Source: Geotalea toluenoxydans JCM 15764
GTDB lineage: Bacteria; Desulfobacterota; Desulfuromonadia; Geobacterales; Geobacteraceae
Direction: 5' to 3'
Length of the DNA stretch: 64,000 nt
NCBI RefSeq assembly: GCF_001311985.1
Contig: NZ_BBCJ01000002.1
Coordinates: 1 to 64,000 of the forward strand
Shown one piece after another: positions 8,991-17,725 of this stretch. The translations under genes were made by a program, and so were the position numbers. Under the pieces are notes generated by a model. That model worked only from the letters and a program-made list of their open reading frames with translations. It was not told where the DNA came from and made no database searches. The stretch's first letter is position 1. Each line of letters opens with the position of its first letter.

Positions 8991-9366
8991 AAACGTGCTC
9001 GATTCCAGGGAACGCGCCATCCAGTGCGCTGCCCTGGCTTTGGACAAAAAAGCCCTGGATGTTAGAATTTACGAGATAAGCAGGCACTCCAGCATTGCCG
9101 ATTACCTGGTCCTGGCAAACGGCCGCTCGGACAAACAGACCCAGGCCATTGCCGATTCGGTCCGGCAGGGGTTGAAGAAATTCGGCAAGGCGCTGGATAT
9201 TGAAGGGATGCAGGAGGGGCGCTGGGTCATCATCGATTACGGCGATGTGATTGTGCACGTCTTCCAGGAAGAGGTTCGCCGCCATTACAACCTGGATGAG
9301 ATGTGGAACAACTGCCCGCTGGTGGAGATACCGGAACAATACCTGTGGGAAGATAAGGAAAAATGA
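8980..9366 (+). CDS. rsfS: Ribosomal silencing factor RsfS
   Basis: 128 residues of the Iojap/YbeB family. Binds L14 on the large ribosomal subunit and blocks subunit joining when nutrients are low. Family blocks are visible: SSIADYLVLANGRSDKQTQAIAD, EGRWVIIDYGDVIVHVF and YNLDEMW. It starts inside the end of nadD and its stop overlaps the rlmH start, so nadD, rsfS and rlmH look translationally coupled. Confidence 0.95.
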   Translation: MVDKNVLDSRERAIQCAALALDKKALDVRIYEISRHSSIADYLVLANGRSDKQTQAIADSVRQGLKKFGKALDIEGMQEGRWVIIDYGDVIVHVFQEEVRRHYNLDEMWNNCPLVEIPEQYLWEDKEK

Positions 9367-9823
9367 GGCTCAAGGTCCTCTGGGTCGGCAAAACCCAGGA
9401 GGAATGGGTGAGGCGCGGCATTGACGAATATGCCGGCCGCATTGGCAGATATATGCCATTGATCTCGCCGAAGCCAGGGATGAGAAGGGGGCAGCTGCCG
9501 AGGCAATGCGCGAGCGTGAGGGGGAGCGGCTTTTGAAGCTGTTGCCGAAAAATGCCCGGCTGGTGCTCCTTGATGAACGGGGTGAGCAGATGAGCTCCCC
9601 GGAATTGGCCCGCTTCCTGGCCACCAACCGGGACGGCGGCACCCAGGAACTGGTCTTCGCCATCGGCGGCGCCTACGGCTTCAGTGAGTCCTTCCGCGCC
9701 AGGGCGTTCAAGACCGTCGCCCTGTCCCGCATGACCTTCACCCACCAGATGGTACGTATTTTTCTGCTGGAGCAGCTCTATCGGGGGTTTACAATTATCA
9801 ACGGCGAGCCCTATCACCATTAA
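9363..9823 (+). CDS. rlmH: 23S rRNA pseudouridine-1915 N3-methyltransferase RlmH (frameshifted)
   Basis: About 153 residues when repaired. SPOUT-class methyltransferase acting on helix 69 of 23S rRNA. It starts [20 protein letters not shown] in one frame and continues [19 protein letters not shown] in another; the lesion lies near 9455. The C-terminal SPOUT knot is intact: [34 protein letters not shown] and [20 protein letters not shown]. The ATG overlaps the rsfS stop. A conserved housekeeping gene with a single lesion points to a sequence error rather than decay. Confidence 0.9.
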
Positions 9824-9930
9824 AACCGAATCCGCAGATGACGCCAATTGTGGGGATTTATTGCATCTGCGTACACTGTGTCATCGGTGGATGTCATTTG
9901 TTTTTCAATTCTGTTTCCAAGGAGATGCCA

Positions 9931-11470
9931 ATGCCGAAACAGCCGCTCATGCTGATGATTCTGGATGGATGGGGGATCAATCCACAGCGGGAGAATAACG
10001 CCATTGCCCAGGCGCGGACCCCCAACATGGACCGGCTCTGCGCCGAGTATCCCTGTACCGAAATGGGAACATCGGGCATGTCGGTTGGCCTTCCCGAGGG
10101 GCAGATGGGCAATTCGGAGGTGGGGCATCTCAATATCGGTGCCGGGCGCATCGTTTATCAGGACTTGACCCGCATCTCCAAGTCCATAGAAGATGGAGAT
10201 TTCTTCACCAATCCGGTGCTTTTGGACTGCATAGCCAAAACCAAGGCTGCCGGCGGCAGGTTGCATCTGGCCGGGCTCCTTTCCGATGGCGGAGTCCATT
10301 CCCATAACACCCATCTTTATGCCCTGCTCAGGCTGGCAAAGCAGCAGGGATTGGATGAGGTCTTCATCCATTGTCTGCTGGACGGCCGGGATACACCTCC
10401 CCAGAGCGGGGCAGATTACCTGGCTCAGCTGGAGGCGGAAATCGCAAGGATCGGTTGCGGCCGTATCGCCACGGTTATCGGCCGCTTTTATGCCATGGAT
10501 CGGGATAACCGTTGGGAACGGGTGGAAAAGGCCTACCGGGCCATTGTCTGCGGCGATGGTGAGGTATTCTCCTCGGCTGCAGCAGCCATCGACAAGAGTT
10601 ATGAAACGGCGTCACCGACGAATTTGTCCTTCCTTCCGTTATTACTGCGGGGGGTGCTGCCATTGGCAAAATCAACGATGGCGATGGGTTTATCTTCTTC
10701 AACTACCGTTCGGACCGTGCCCGGGAGATTACCCGCAGCCTGACCGACACCGCCTTCGCCGGTTTCCAGCGCCCCTGCTGGGCAAATCTCGCCTCCTATG
10801 TCTGCATGACCACCTATGATGAGACCTTCGGCCTGCCGGTAGCCTTCGGCCCGGAGGAACTGAAAAATATCCTTGGCGAGGTGCTGGGCCGGGCGGGGCT
10901 CCGTCAGCTGCGCATTGCCGAGACGGAGAAATATGCCCACGTTACCTTTTTCTTCAACGGCGGCAGCGAGGTTCCCTTTCCCGGCGAAGACCGGGCGCTG
11001 ATTCCCTCGCCGAAAGAGGTGGCTACTTACGACCAGAAGCCGGAAATGAGTGTCTATCCCGTTACCGAAGAACTCCTGCGGCGGCTTGATCAGGATATAT
11101 ACGATGTCATAATTCTCAATTTCGCCAATGCCGACATGGTGGGGCATACCGGCATCATGAGCGCCGCCATCAAAGCCATCGAAGCGGTTGACGAATGTGT
11201 TGGCACGCTGGTTGACAAAGTACAAAGCCTTGGCGGCCGGGTCATCATTACTGCCGATCACGCAATGCCGAAATCATGACCGATGAGGCCGGCGGTCCCC
11301 ATACGGCCCATACCTGCGATGTGGTCCCTTTTATTCTGGTTGACGATACGCGGAAGTCGGTGAAGCTGCAACCGGCGATCCTGGCCGACATTGCACCGAC
11401 CATGCTGGAGATCCTGGGGTTGGAGAAACCGAAGGAAATGACCGGCAAAAGCCTTATAATGAACGCGTAA
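9931..11470 (+). CDS. gpmI: 2,3-bisphosphoglycerate-independent phosphoglycerate mutase GpmI (two frameshifts)
   Basis: Interconverts 3- and 2-phosphoglycerate using two manganese ions; about 513 residues if repaired. The N-terminal metal and phosphoserine region is [10 protein letters not shown] and [15 protein letters not shown]. The middle is [14 protein letters not shown] and [17 protein letters not shown], and the C-terminal part [12 protein letters not shown] and VIITADH. One lesion near 10607 moves the frame before [12 protein letters not shown]. The second, near 11262, drops one G in the invariant DHGNAE motif (CACGGCAAT reads CACGCAAT). The start at 9931 has AAGGAG six bases upstream; the ATG at 9925 directly abuts it. 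Last gene of the proB-gpmI string. Confidence 0.93.
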
Positions 11471-11628
11471 AAGTAACCTTGTTAGCGCTGATCTCCTGCT
11501 ATAGCTGTAAATAGTTCCCTTTCCTTGAGGGTGAAGGCAAGGATCAGGAAAAACTATAAGTAAGGGCTTAGGTTGAAATAAAAACGCCGAAATCCGTGTA
11601 GCCTGTGGATGCGTCTTAAGGAGGTAGT

Positions 11629-12294
11629 ATGAATTTCATTGCCATTAACGGCAGTCCCCACGCTCAGCGCGGCAATACGGGTCTACTCCTGGATAAGGTG
11701 GTGGAAGGGGTACAGAACGCCGGCGGCACCGTGGAGATGGTTTATCTTTCGAAAATCAAGGTAAATCCCTGTGTGGGTTGCGATGCGTGCCACAAGACGG
11801 GCAGCTGTCCCATCCCCGACGACTTCGAGGAGCTGAAGAAGAAGCTCCTGGCCTGCGATGGTTTCATCCTTGCCAGCCCCAATTACATCATGAGTGTTTC
11901 GGCCCAAATGAAGCATTGTTCGACCGCTGTTGCGGCATCATTCATTGCCAGGCCATGGACGGCAAGTATGGCGTGGTGGTGGAGACATCCGGCGGGGGTG
12001 GCGATGAGCAGGTGATCGACTATATGCAGCGGGTGGTTGGCATGCTCGGGGCATGGTCTGTCGGCGGCGTCGGGTCATCCATTGCCGGTGAGCGCCTTTT
12101 TCCCGATCAGGATCGGTTGTTTGCCAAGGCAACGGCACTGGGGGGGGAACTGTATCGCGCCACACTGGAAAAAAGGGAGTATCCCGATCAGGCAGGGGCC
12201 AAGCTTGCCCTCAGTGCTACATGCGGGGCTGGTGGATTTGATGAAGGATTTCTGGCGCTATGAATATGATTACTGGGCCAAACTGGGAAAATAG
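11629..12294 (+). CDS. Flavodoxin-like NADPH-dependent FMN reductase family protein (frameshifted)
   Basis: About 222 residues when repaired. The start after AAGGAGG reads MNFIAINGSPHAQRGNTGLLL, the FMN-phosphate binding loop of the NADPH-dependent FMN reductase/flavodoxin fold, followed by NPCVGCDACHKTGSCPI, a CxxCxxC cluster often seen in iron-sulfur flavoproteins, and LASPNYIMSVSAQMK. Three one-base lesions (near 11911, 12193, 12229) split the rest; repaired, it ends ACPQCYMRG then LVDLMKDFWRYEYDYWAKLGK. Two of the three lesions fall where the restored codons give GGCC. Substrate unknown; the following LUD gene may be co-transcribed. Confidence 0.8.
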
Positions 12295-12317
12295 TGAAAG
12301 TTGAAAGGTGGTCGCAT

Positions 12318-12970
12318 ATGAGTCAAAGCAAGGAATTGATGGACTGGACATATGAGCAGAAATGCAAAAAGGCCGTGGCCGCCCTGGAAAAGAATGGTTT
12401 CACGGCGATCTACTGCCAAAGCGGAAAGGATGTCCATGACTATATCGTGAAAGAAGCGGCCGATGCGGCAAATATCGGCTTCGGCGGCTCCATGTCCGTG
12501 GCGGAACTGGAGGTTGCCGATCAACTCAGGGACCAGGGGAAGGAGATATTGAACCATGGCCAGCCCGGTCTGTCCATGGAAGAAAAGGTGGCCACCATGA
12601 GACGCAGCTCACCTGCGATCTGTTCCTTACCGGGACCAATGCCCTGACCCTTTCCGGCATTCTCGTCAATATAGATGCTTCGGGCAATCGGGTCGGTTCC
12701 ATGTTCTTCGGACCGAAAAAAGTGATCGTCGTTGCCGGGCGCAACAAGCTGGTGGATGGCGACATCGATGCCGCCGTCAAGAGAATCAAGGACTGGGCCA
12801 GTCCCCCCAATGCCAGGCGCCTCAATTATAATACTCCCTGCTCGAAGACCGGCTTCTGCTCCGATTGCAATTCCCCGGACCGCATCTGCCGCATTACCAC
12901 GGTCATCGACAGAAAGCCGCGCCTTACCGACGTGAGGGTGCTGGTGGTCAACGAGGACCTGGGTCTTTAG
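12318..12970 (+). CDS. LUD-domain (LutC/YkgG-like) protein (one frameshift)
   Basis: About 217 residues. Related to the LutC-type LUD domain found in lactate-utilisation operons and in stand-alone DUF162 proteins. Recognisable blocks are ANIGFGGSMSVAEL, LTGTNALTLSGILVNIDASG and VIVVAGRNKLVDGDIDAAV, then a cysteine-rich tail with NTPCSKTGFCSDCNSPDRIC. A one-base lesion near 12612 (CGGCAG read as CGCAG) changes frame after VATMRR. The start at 12318 has GAAAGGTGG upstream. Single LUD proteins of this kind are of unknown function; the Cys-rich tail could bind metal or an Fe-S cluster. Confidence 0.75.
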
Positions 12971-12973
12971 ACA

Positions 12974-13695
12974 TTGTCGTTCAGGTCTCTGCTGGACATC
13001 ATCTTCCACCCCTTTGCCACCTGTGCAGGGTGTACATCCCGGATGCGGGGGATGTGCACCTCTGCACAAGTTGCCTCAAACAGCTGCATCCCATCGCCTC
13101 ACCGCTTTGCCCCATATGCGGCGTTCCTTTTGCCACCGAAGACGGCATTGACCACCGTTGCGGCGCCTGTTCTGTTCGTCGTCCGGCCTATGTGGCGGCG
13201 CGCGCCGCCTTTGTCTTCGACGGACCCATCCAGGAGCTCATCCACCGCTTCAAATATGCACATAAGACACACCTTTCCCGGCCGCTGGCGCTGATGACGG
13301 CTCGCCACCTTGCCGACTTTGCAGGCCAGACGGCAGCAGATCTTGTCATACCTGTTCCATTGCACAAAAAGAGGCTGCGCTGGCGCAGCTATAATCAGGC
13401 GATACTTCTGGCAGCCGTGCTGGCCAAGGAGTGGCGGATTCCGCTCTCCCGCAATGCCCTGCAACGGACACGCTGGACTGAGCCGCAGATCAATCTTGCC
13501 GCAGACGAGCGTCAGCAGAACGTCAAGGGTGCCTTTGCCGTTGCCGAACCTGAACGGGTTGCCGACCGGCGGATCATATTGATTGATGACGTTTTCACTA
13601 CCGGCAGTACTGTCGAAGAATGTGCGAAAACGCTAAAAAAGGCGGGTGCAGCGGAGATATTTATCATAACCGTTGCCAGGGCATTATCCAATTGA
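12974..13695 (+). CDS. comF: ComF-family phosphoribosyltransferase-like protein (frameshifted at N-terminus)
   Basis: About 240 residues. ComF proteins are needed for DNA uptake in competent bacteria. The N-terminus carries zinc-finger pairs (CHLC, CTSC, CPIC, CGAC). The C-terminus has the PRPP-binding loop RIILIDDVFTTGSTVEECA and the upstream LVIPVPLHKKRLRWRSYNQA. The proposed TTG start (12974, MSFRSLLDIIFHP) is in a different frame from PLCHLCRVYIP, so a lesion near 13005 is inferred; the RBS is weak. Whether this organism is competent cannot be judged from the window. Confidence 0.85.
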
Positions 13696-13713
13696 CAAAT
13701 GGGTACAAATTTA

Positions 13714-13742
13714 TTGACATGAATTAATCGGAAGGGTATAAG
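13714..13742 (+). promoter_or_regulatory. Sigma-70 promoter of the first triheme cytochrome gene
   Basis: TTGACA (13714-13719), a 17-bp spacer and TATAAG (13737-13742), a near-consensus strong promoter. The transcript would start about 35 bases before the ATG. High-level expression fits an abundant periplasmic cytochrome. Confidence 0.8.
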
Positions 13743-13783
13743 AGCCTTGTTTGTCTATTTTAATTTCGTTGGAGGATCAAAGT

Positions 13784-14053
13784 ATGAAGAAAGTATTAGC
13801 TGTTGTATTGATGGTTGCTTTTTCTGCATCGGCTGCTTTTGCAGCCGACACCGTTGTCATGAAAGCAAAAAATGGTAACGTAACCTTCGATCACAAAAAG
13901 CATAGCGCTTCCGGTGATTGCAAATCCTGCCATGGTGAGGGGACTCCAGCCAAGTTGACATTGGGCAAGGATGCTGCTCACAAGCTGTGCAAGGGTTGCC
14001 ATGAGACCAAGAAAGCTGGTCCGACCAAGTGTGGTGAGTGCCACAAGAAGTAA
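13784..14053 (+). CDS. PpcA-family periplasmic triheme cytochrome c7
   Basis: 89 residues: a 20-residue signal peptide ending AFA, then a 69-residue mature protein. Three CxxCH heme sites are visible (CKSCH, CKGCH, CGECH), with three other histidines (DHKKH and AAH) to act as distal ligands, the bis-His cytochrome c7 pattern. PpcA-type proteins carry electrons across the periplasm from inner-membrane quinol oxidases to outer-membrane conduits during metal reduction. GGAGG (13771-13775) sets the start. A strong promoter precedes it and a terminator follows, so it is monocistronic. It is a paralogue of the cytochrome at 17276-17548; which PpcA-E it matches cannot be told by eye. Confidence 0.95.
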   Translation: MKKVLAVVLMVAFSASAAFAADTVVMKAKNGNVTFDHKKHSASGDCKSCHGEGTPAKLTLGKDAAHKLCKGCHETKKAGPTKCGECHKK

Positions 14054-14072
14054 ATCGGGCAGTGCCGTTAAG

Positions 14073-14106
14073 AAAGGGGCCTCCATTTTGGGGGCCTTTT
14101 TTGTTC
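14073..14106 (+). terminator. Rho-independent terminator after the first cytochrome gene
   Basis: The AAAGGGGCCTCC arm (14073-14084) pairs with GGGGGCC and the following Ts (14090 onward) across a short T-rich loop, with a run of six Ts. It sits 20 bp after the stop codon. Confidence 0.75.
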
Positions 14107-14219
14107 GCTGGGGCTATAGAAGTTATGGGGAAACTACTTTTACTTGTAAAACACTATTTTATTTGTTATGGTTCTTGCGTGGGCTGCAACTGAAAAGGCT
14201 TGATGACTGCGGAGATACT

Positions 14220-14674
14220 ATGGCAAATGGATTTGATTACACAAGATTGAAACGTCTGATCACCATCTACTATGTGGTGCAGGGATTTCTCCTGGCGCTT
14301 TTGGCTGGAATCGCTTTCTGGCTGCAGGCACATGTGCCGCAGCAGATATTCATCAACAGTCTTATCAGGCCGTGGTGGCGCAGGTTGTTCTTTTCTACCC
14401 GGTCTACAAATTTGCTGCCTATGAAGCTACTCGCGAGGTTTCTTCCTGCAGTACGTCCCTTTCTTCCCAGGAGGTACTGGGGCTGCGGCGGAAAAGAGTG
14501 ACCGGCGACATCGTCAAGGCAGGGATCTTCATCTTCTTCCTGGTATTCATCCTCAGGGCGCCGCAGCTTCCAGGCGCGCAGTTCTCCATCCTCTTCGTCT
14601 TCATCCTCATGACGCTCTGCTATTTCCAGTGCTACAACTATGTCGCCAAGCGGCAGATGAAGGCTAACCCCTGA
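14220..14674 (+). CDS. Hypothetical membrane protein (frameshifted)
   Basis: About 150 residues. It begins MANGFDYTRLKRLITIYYVV with GCGGAG before the ATG, has a hydrophobic helix (FLLALLAGIAFWL), then after a lesion near 14363 continues SYQAVVAQVVLFYPVYKFAA and two more helices (AGIFIFFLVFIL, FSILFVFILMTLCYF). That makes three or four membrane spans and a basic C-terminus. Its last bases overlap the end of the convergent helicase gene by 11 bp. No family recognised. Confidence 0.55.
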
Positions 14675-17171
14675 AAAATTCCGACATTGCGGCAAAGACT
14701 TCTTCCCCTTTTCCCTTGACCATTCTTACATCGGGAAGGGAGCGAAGAAAGGACTTGCCGTAATTTTTGGACAGAACACGGCAGTCCAGGATTAGCACTG
14801 CGCCACGGTCTTCCCTGCTCCTGATCAGCCTGCCGAAGCCCTGCTTGAACTTGATCACTGCCTGGGGCACCGTGTACTCCATGAACGGGTCTCCACCCAG
14901 GGAGGCTATGTGCTCGGCCCGTGCTTCCAGGATCGGTTCTGTCGGCACCCTGAATGGCAGGCGGGTGATTATCACCTGTTCCAGCGCCTTCCCCTTGACA
15001 TCCACCCCTTCCCAAAATGAGTCGGTGCCAAACAGCACAGGATTGTGCCCCTTTTTGAATTGGGAGAGGAGCAGATGCCGGTTGATCTCACCCTGGCGCA
15101 TCGGGGTAAGTCCCGCCTTTTTCAGAGGCTCCGCCAGCCGGCTGTAAATACGGCTGAGCAGACTGTAGGAGGTGAAAAGAACAAAGGCTCTCCCCTGGGA
15201 AATACCCAGTGCCTGCAGCAGGTACTTGTTCAGTACCGGCTCGAATCCAGATGCCACAGGTTCGGGAATATCGGTGGGTATGCCGACAAAGGTCTGCTTT
15301 TGATAATCGAAAGGGGAGGCAAGGAGTAGCTCGCTTACCCTTGGACCGGGTACCATGCTGAGGCCGGTTCGCTTTTTCAGGTAATCGAAGCGTTCCCCCA
15401 CCGCCAGGGTGGCAGAGGTGACTACAACCGTCTTGAACTTATCGAAAACAACTTTTTTCAGGGATTCCGCCACCTCCAGAGGGGAAGAGCAGAGCTTGAC
15501 CACCAGCCCCTTGGTCGTCTTTTTAGATTCGAACCAGCGGCAGAATCCTTCTTCCCGCGCCACAAAGAAACGCAGGTTCACCTGGGCCGTTTCTAGCCTC
15601 CCTCTTACTCCCTTCAGATCAACCAGGCTGCCCGCCAGTTTTTCCAGCACCTTGTCGGGGAGCTTTTCACATGCCTTGAGAAAGTTCTTCAGGGCAACAG
15701 CATACTCGCCAATCTCCCGGCACAGTTCGTTGACCCGTTCTTCCACCTCGATCCACAGGGGCGTTGAGTAAATGGTAGGGGTAAGACGTAACTTGATCTC
15801 TTCCTTGCTGCCGACATCCTTGCGCAGGTGCGAGTTCAGGGCTATGCCAATGGCATCCATGGCGCGGTTCATGGTGTCGGTGAGGGTAAGCCGTCGGGGA
15901 ATAAGCCTTCCTTCCAGGATGGCAGCAACCTCCATATATATGTCATCCATGGCTTCCGGCACTTCACGGGAAAGCTGGGTGGAAAGGAGCGGCAGCAATC
16001 CCCTCTGCGTCTTGCGCGGGTGCTGCAGCTTGCCGAGGATCCTCAGGAGGCCGTTGCGCGAGACTTGGGCTGAGAGAAAGCTGGTGGCCACGTCTTCCAG
16101 ATGGTGCCCCTCATCGAAGATGATGCGCTCGAAGGGTGGAAGGATGGCGGTGGAGCCATAGCCGGTTTCCTGCCGCACGGCAACGTCTGCCATGAGCAGG
16201 GCGTGGTTGACCACCAGCAGGTCGGCGCCGGCTGCCTCCCGCCGGGCCTTATAGAAAAAGCAGCGGGCATAATGGGAGCACTTGACCCTGCCGCACTGAT
16301 CAGCCTCACATGAGATCTCGTCCCACGTCTCATCACGGGGAATGAATGAGAGATCGCTGCGGCAGCCTTCACCTGTCTTGCCGCTCCAATCGATGATGGT
16401 CTGGAGCTCATTGGCTGCATCATCCTTGAATAGGGTCGGCTCGGCCTTGACACTCTCCAGCTTGCGCAGGCAGAGGTAATTGTTGCGCCCCTTGACCAGC
16501 ACGGCCCGGAACTCAATCTCACCGTGCTTCTGGAGAAAAGGAATATCTTTCTTGATCAGCTGTTCCTGGAGATTGATGGTGTTGGTGGAGATGACGACCC
16601 TCTCCTTGTTGCGCAGACCCCAGAGGGCGGCGGGGAGGAGGTAGGCGAGGGATTTGCCGATGCCGGTACCGGCCTCGATAACGGCGATGCGCTCCTCGTT
16701 GAAGGCTTCGGCTACGGCAAAGGCCATGCGCGTTTGTTCGGCGCGGTGTTCGTAGCCCTTCAGGTTTTCGGCAAGCACTCCGCCCGGTGCATACCACCGT
16801 TCCAGTTCCGGATAGGAAAGGCGCTCCAGCACCGTGCGGGCAAAGGGGGAAACAGCCTGATAACAACGCTCCACGGCATTGTCGACGATGTAGAAGCCGA
16901 CTCCCTGATTACCCATGAGGGAGGCAATCTCGATATCTGCCTGGGAAGGGGTGAGAATGCCTGAGGGGTGGTTGTGGATGACCACGTCCCCGAAGGAGGT
17001 GACGATCATGATAGCGGCTACCGCATCGGCATTGCCCCGTGCCAGCGGTTCGGCATCGATCACTACTTTGGCTTCGTCGGTGCGGCCGAGGAAAAAAACC
17101 TCGTTGCCGCCTGCGTCTGATATTGCTTCACGCATCTGCAGCAGCGCGTTTTCGGAGAAGTAACGTTTCAT
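14664..17171 (-). CDS. JAB/MPN domain fused to DinG/XPD-type helicase
   Basis: 835 residues. Residues 1-115 form a JAB metalloprotease-like domain with a full JAMM set: Glu24, then HNHPSG (His66, His68), Ser76 and Asp79. Residues 140-835 are a DinG-family superfamily 2 helicase: Walker A EAGTGIGKS (about 166-174), an iron-sulfur cysteine cluster (Cys270, 288, 293, 298, 304) and the DEAH-type box DEGH (353-356). The C-terminal motor has TSATLAVGERFDYL, FGTDSFWEGVDVKG and QGFGRLIRSREDRGAV. DinG-type enzymes unwind 5'-to-3' and remove D-loops or R-loops. The start at 17171 lacks a strong RBS; an upstream in-frame start reads into the terminator. It follows the second cytochrome gene on the same strand. 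Confidence 0.92.
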   Translation of the reverse strand: MKRYFSENALLQMREAISDAGGNEVFFLGRTDEAKVVIDAEPLARGNADAVAAIMIVTSFGDVVIHNHPSGILTPSQADIEIASLMGNQGVGFYIVDNAVERCYQAVSPFARTVLERLSYPELERWYAPGGVLAENLKGYEHRAEQTRMAFAVAEAFNEERIAVIEAGTGIGKSLAYLLPAALWGLRNKERVVISTNTINLQEQLIKKDIPFLQKHGEIEFRAVLVKGRNNYLCLRKLESVKAEPTLFKDDAANELQTIIDWSGKTGEGCRSDLSFIPRDETWDEISCEADQCGRVKCSHYARCFFYKARREAAGADLLVVNHALLMADVAVRQETGYGSTAILPPFERIIFDEGHHLEDVATSFLSAQVSRNGLLRILGKLQHPRKTQRGLLPLLSTQLSREVPEAMDDIYMEVAAILEGRLIPRRLTLTDTMNRAMDAIGIALNSHLRKDVGSKEEIKLRLTPTIYSTPLWIEVEERVNELCREIGEYAVALKNFLKACEKLPDKVLEKLAGSLVDLKGVRGRLETAQVNLRFFVAREEGFCRWFESKKTTKGLVVKLCSSPLEVAESLKKVVFDKFKTVVVTSATLAVGERFDYLKKRTGLSMVPGPRVSELLLASPFDYQKQTFVGIPTDIPEPVASGFEPVLNKYLLQALGISQGRAFVLFTSYSLLSRIYSRLAEPLKKAGLTPMRQGEINRHLLLSQFKKGHNPVLFGTDSFWEGVDVKGKALEQVIITRLPFRVPTEPILEARAEHIASLGGDPFMEYTVPQAVIKFKQGFGRLIRSREDRGAVLILDCRVLSKNYGKSFLRSLPDVRMVKGKGEEVFAAMSEFFRG

Positions 17172-17210
17172 CTTCACTGAAGATACATGCTTTAATTGGG
17201 TGCTGCAACG

Positions 17211-17244
17211 AAAAAAGGGGCGGCAATACGCCGACCCCTCTTTT
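17211..17244 (-). terminator. Rho-independent terminator after the second cytochrome gene
   Basis: On the minus strand, AGGGG-T-CGGC pairs with GCCG-C-CCCT around a 5-nt loop, followed by six Ts. The plus-strand side also ends in TTTT, so it may work both ways. It separates the cytochrome gene from the helicase gene. Confidence 0.75.
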
Positions 17245-17275
17245 GGTGAAGCCATGTCTAACTAGCTGAAACAAA

Positions 17276-17548
17276 TTACTTTTTGTGACACTCGCCACAC
17301 TTGGTCGGGCCGGCTTTTTTCTCTTCGTGGCAGCCCTTGCACAGTTTGTGGGCGGCATCCTTGTTGAAATTCTCAATCTTGCCGGTCTTGTCCCCATGGC
17401 AGACTTTGCATTCCTTAAGGGTTTCCTGGTGCTTCTTGTGATTGAAGGTGACATTGCCGTTCTTTGCCTCAAGGGTAATGGTGTCCGCTGCCATGGAGGC
17501 ACCTGCTGCAAACATTACCAATGCTGCTGCTGCGATCATTTTTTTCAT
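17276..17548 (-). CDS. PpcA-family periplasmic triheme cytochrome c7 (second copy)
   Basis: 90 residues with a 20-residue signal peptide ending SMA and a 70-residue mature protein. Heme motifs are CKVCH, CKGCH and CGECH, with distal histidines in NHKKH and AAH. The C-terminal half is almost identical to the cytochrome at 13784-14053, while the loop after the first heme differs (GDKTGKIENF versus GEGTPAKLTL), so this is an older duplication with divergence near heme I. AGAGGAG precedes the ATG. It is transcribed away from an XRE-type regulator, and two palindromes lie in the shared upstream region. Confidence 0.95.
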   Translation of the reverse strand: MKKMIAAAALVMFAAGASMAADTITLEAKNGNVTFNHKKHQETLKECKVCHGDKTGKIENFNKDAAHKLCKGCHEEKKAGPTKCGECHKK

Positions 17549-17600
17549 TTTTTACTCTCCTCTTTTTGGTTGATGTTTCTGCACTATGGTGTTTAAAAAA

Positions 17601-17660
17601 TACCATACGCATGGTAGTGTAGGTATGGACATCTATAGTAATTCCACCCGATGTCGGGTG
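17601..17660. promoter_or_regulatory. Two palindromes between the cytochrome and XRE-regulator genes
   Basis: TACCAT-ACGC-ATGGTA (17601-17616) and CACCCGA-TG-TCGGGTG (17645-17660) are perfect inverted repeats of 6 and 7 bp. They lie 52-112 bp upstream of the cytochrome ATG and 65-125 bp upstream of the divergent regulator. They are good operator candidates; which protein binds is not shown. Confidence 0.45.
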
Positions 17661-17725
17661 CCAAAAGATCAAATTAAAGGGAAAAAGCCGGTTTCAATGA
17701 GGGGGAATTGTTAAAATAAATTCAT

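Noticed and set aside
9363-11470. rlmH and gpmI as decayed pseudogenes
   Set aside because: Each lesion is a single base, the protein on both sides is fully conserved, and similar lesions hit many unrelated genes. Sequence error is more likely.
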